Positions 63,952 to 64,000 of a DNA stretch of 64,000 nucleotides are shown here, in pieces. The notes under the pieces were generated by a model. The model had not been told where the DNA came from. It saw nothing but the letters and a program-made list of their open reading frames with translations, and did not search any database. Source of the stretch: Stenotrophomonas sp. SAM-B (GTDB lineage: Bacteria; Pseudomonadota; Gammaproteobacteria; Xanthomonadales; Xanthomonadaceae); the NCBI RefSeq assembly GCF_013387485.1, contig NZ_JABBXB010000007.1, forward strand, positions 1 to 64,000. Reading direction: 5' to 3'. Position 1 is the first letter of the stretch. Every line of letters begins with the position of its first letter. The position numbers and the translations under genes were made by a program.

Positions 63952-64000
63952 CCGACACCCCCTTCTGGATGCTGCTGGCCGCCACCGGCACCGCGCTTGC
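63948..64000 (+). CDS. Start of a downstream gene, cut by the window edge
   Basis: ATG 63948 opens a frame (MTDTPFWMLLAATGTALA) to the end of the window. The hydrophobic start suggests a membrane protein or transporter, as often found in TOMM clusters, but only 17 codons are visible. ACGAGA precedes it. Identity unknown. Confidence 0.55.
   Translation, partial: MTDTPFWMLLAATGTAL

Overview
The window is about 66-70% GC and gene-dense. It reads as a chromosome segment of a Lysobacterales (Xanthomonadales) gammaproteobacterium, most likely Stenotrophomonas or a close relative. The reasons are the many short palindromes of the GTAGTGCCGGCCGCTGGCCGGC and GTGCCGACC-GTTGGTCGGCAC types, which are typical of Stenotrophomonas; an LptD that closely resembles the Xanthomonas protein; the ahpC-ahpF-oxyR gene order known from xanthomonads; and a pntA split into two genes. 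No rRNA, tRNA, CRISPR array, prophage or insertion sequence was seen.

Layout. 1-2.4 kb: ilvE, sufT and a small membrane protein. 2.6-6.9 kb: the three transhydrogenase genes, split by an opposite-strand cassette of sigma factor, DUF3619-like protein and DUF3106 protein. 7-12.6 kb: a DUF1631 protein, then nitroreductase, 5'-3' exonuclease, NUDIX hydrolase and N-formylglutamate amidohydrolase. 12.6-17.7 kb: a protein with an L7/L12-like C-terminus, an MFS exporter with a divergent LysR regulator, proline iminopeptidase and prmC. 18-23 kb: the peroxide regulon ahpC-ahpF-oxyR, then rnk and tal. 23.2-28.5 kb: msrA and a DUF2007 protein, glnS, a nucleoside deaminase, rlmM and an EF-hand protein. 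28.5-33 kb: two ubiquinone hydroxylases, a BtuM-like cobalamin transporter with a cobalamin adenosyltransferase, and a deacetylase. 33-40.4 kb: the envelope and housekeeping run lptD-surA-pdxA-rsmA-apaG-apaH. 40.4-46 kb: folA-thyA-lgt, lemA with two TPM proteins, terC and dgkA. 46-53 kb: an SGNH hydrolase, a two-component system, and tesA divergent from a YbbA/YbbP-type ABC system. 53.4-55.4 kb: a Fur-box-controlled hemP locus. 55.6-59.1 kb: an aldo/keto reductase, a nucleoside transporter and a ribokinase-family kinase. 59.2-59.5 kb: two large structured repeats. 59.5-64 kb: a PAP2 protein and then a thiazole/oxazole-modified peptide (TOMM/YcaO) gene cluster that runs off the window edge.

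The most interesting part is the TOMM-like cluster at the right end. It has a leader-binding E1-like protein, a YcaO cyclodehydratase with a proline-rich C-terminus, and a SagB dehydrogenase with its Lys-Tyr motif. Between the first two genes lies a 196-residue protein with a RiPP-like N-terminus (short leader, GGG, then STSTTCSSC) fused to a membrane domain. This suggests that an azol(in)e-modified, membrane-anchored protein is the product, rather than a small secreted microcin. Just upstream are two copies of a hairpin repeat with a shared core and completely different but internally complementary arms. Secondary points are overlapping alternative hairpins between ahpC and ahpF, an arginine/glycine-rich tail on ApaH, the sigma-factor cassette inside the transhydrogenase locus, and a non-canonical start for the YbbA-like ATPase.
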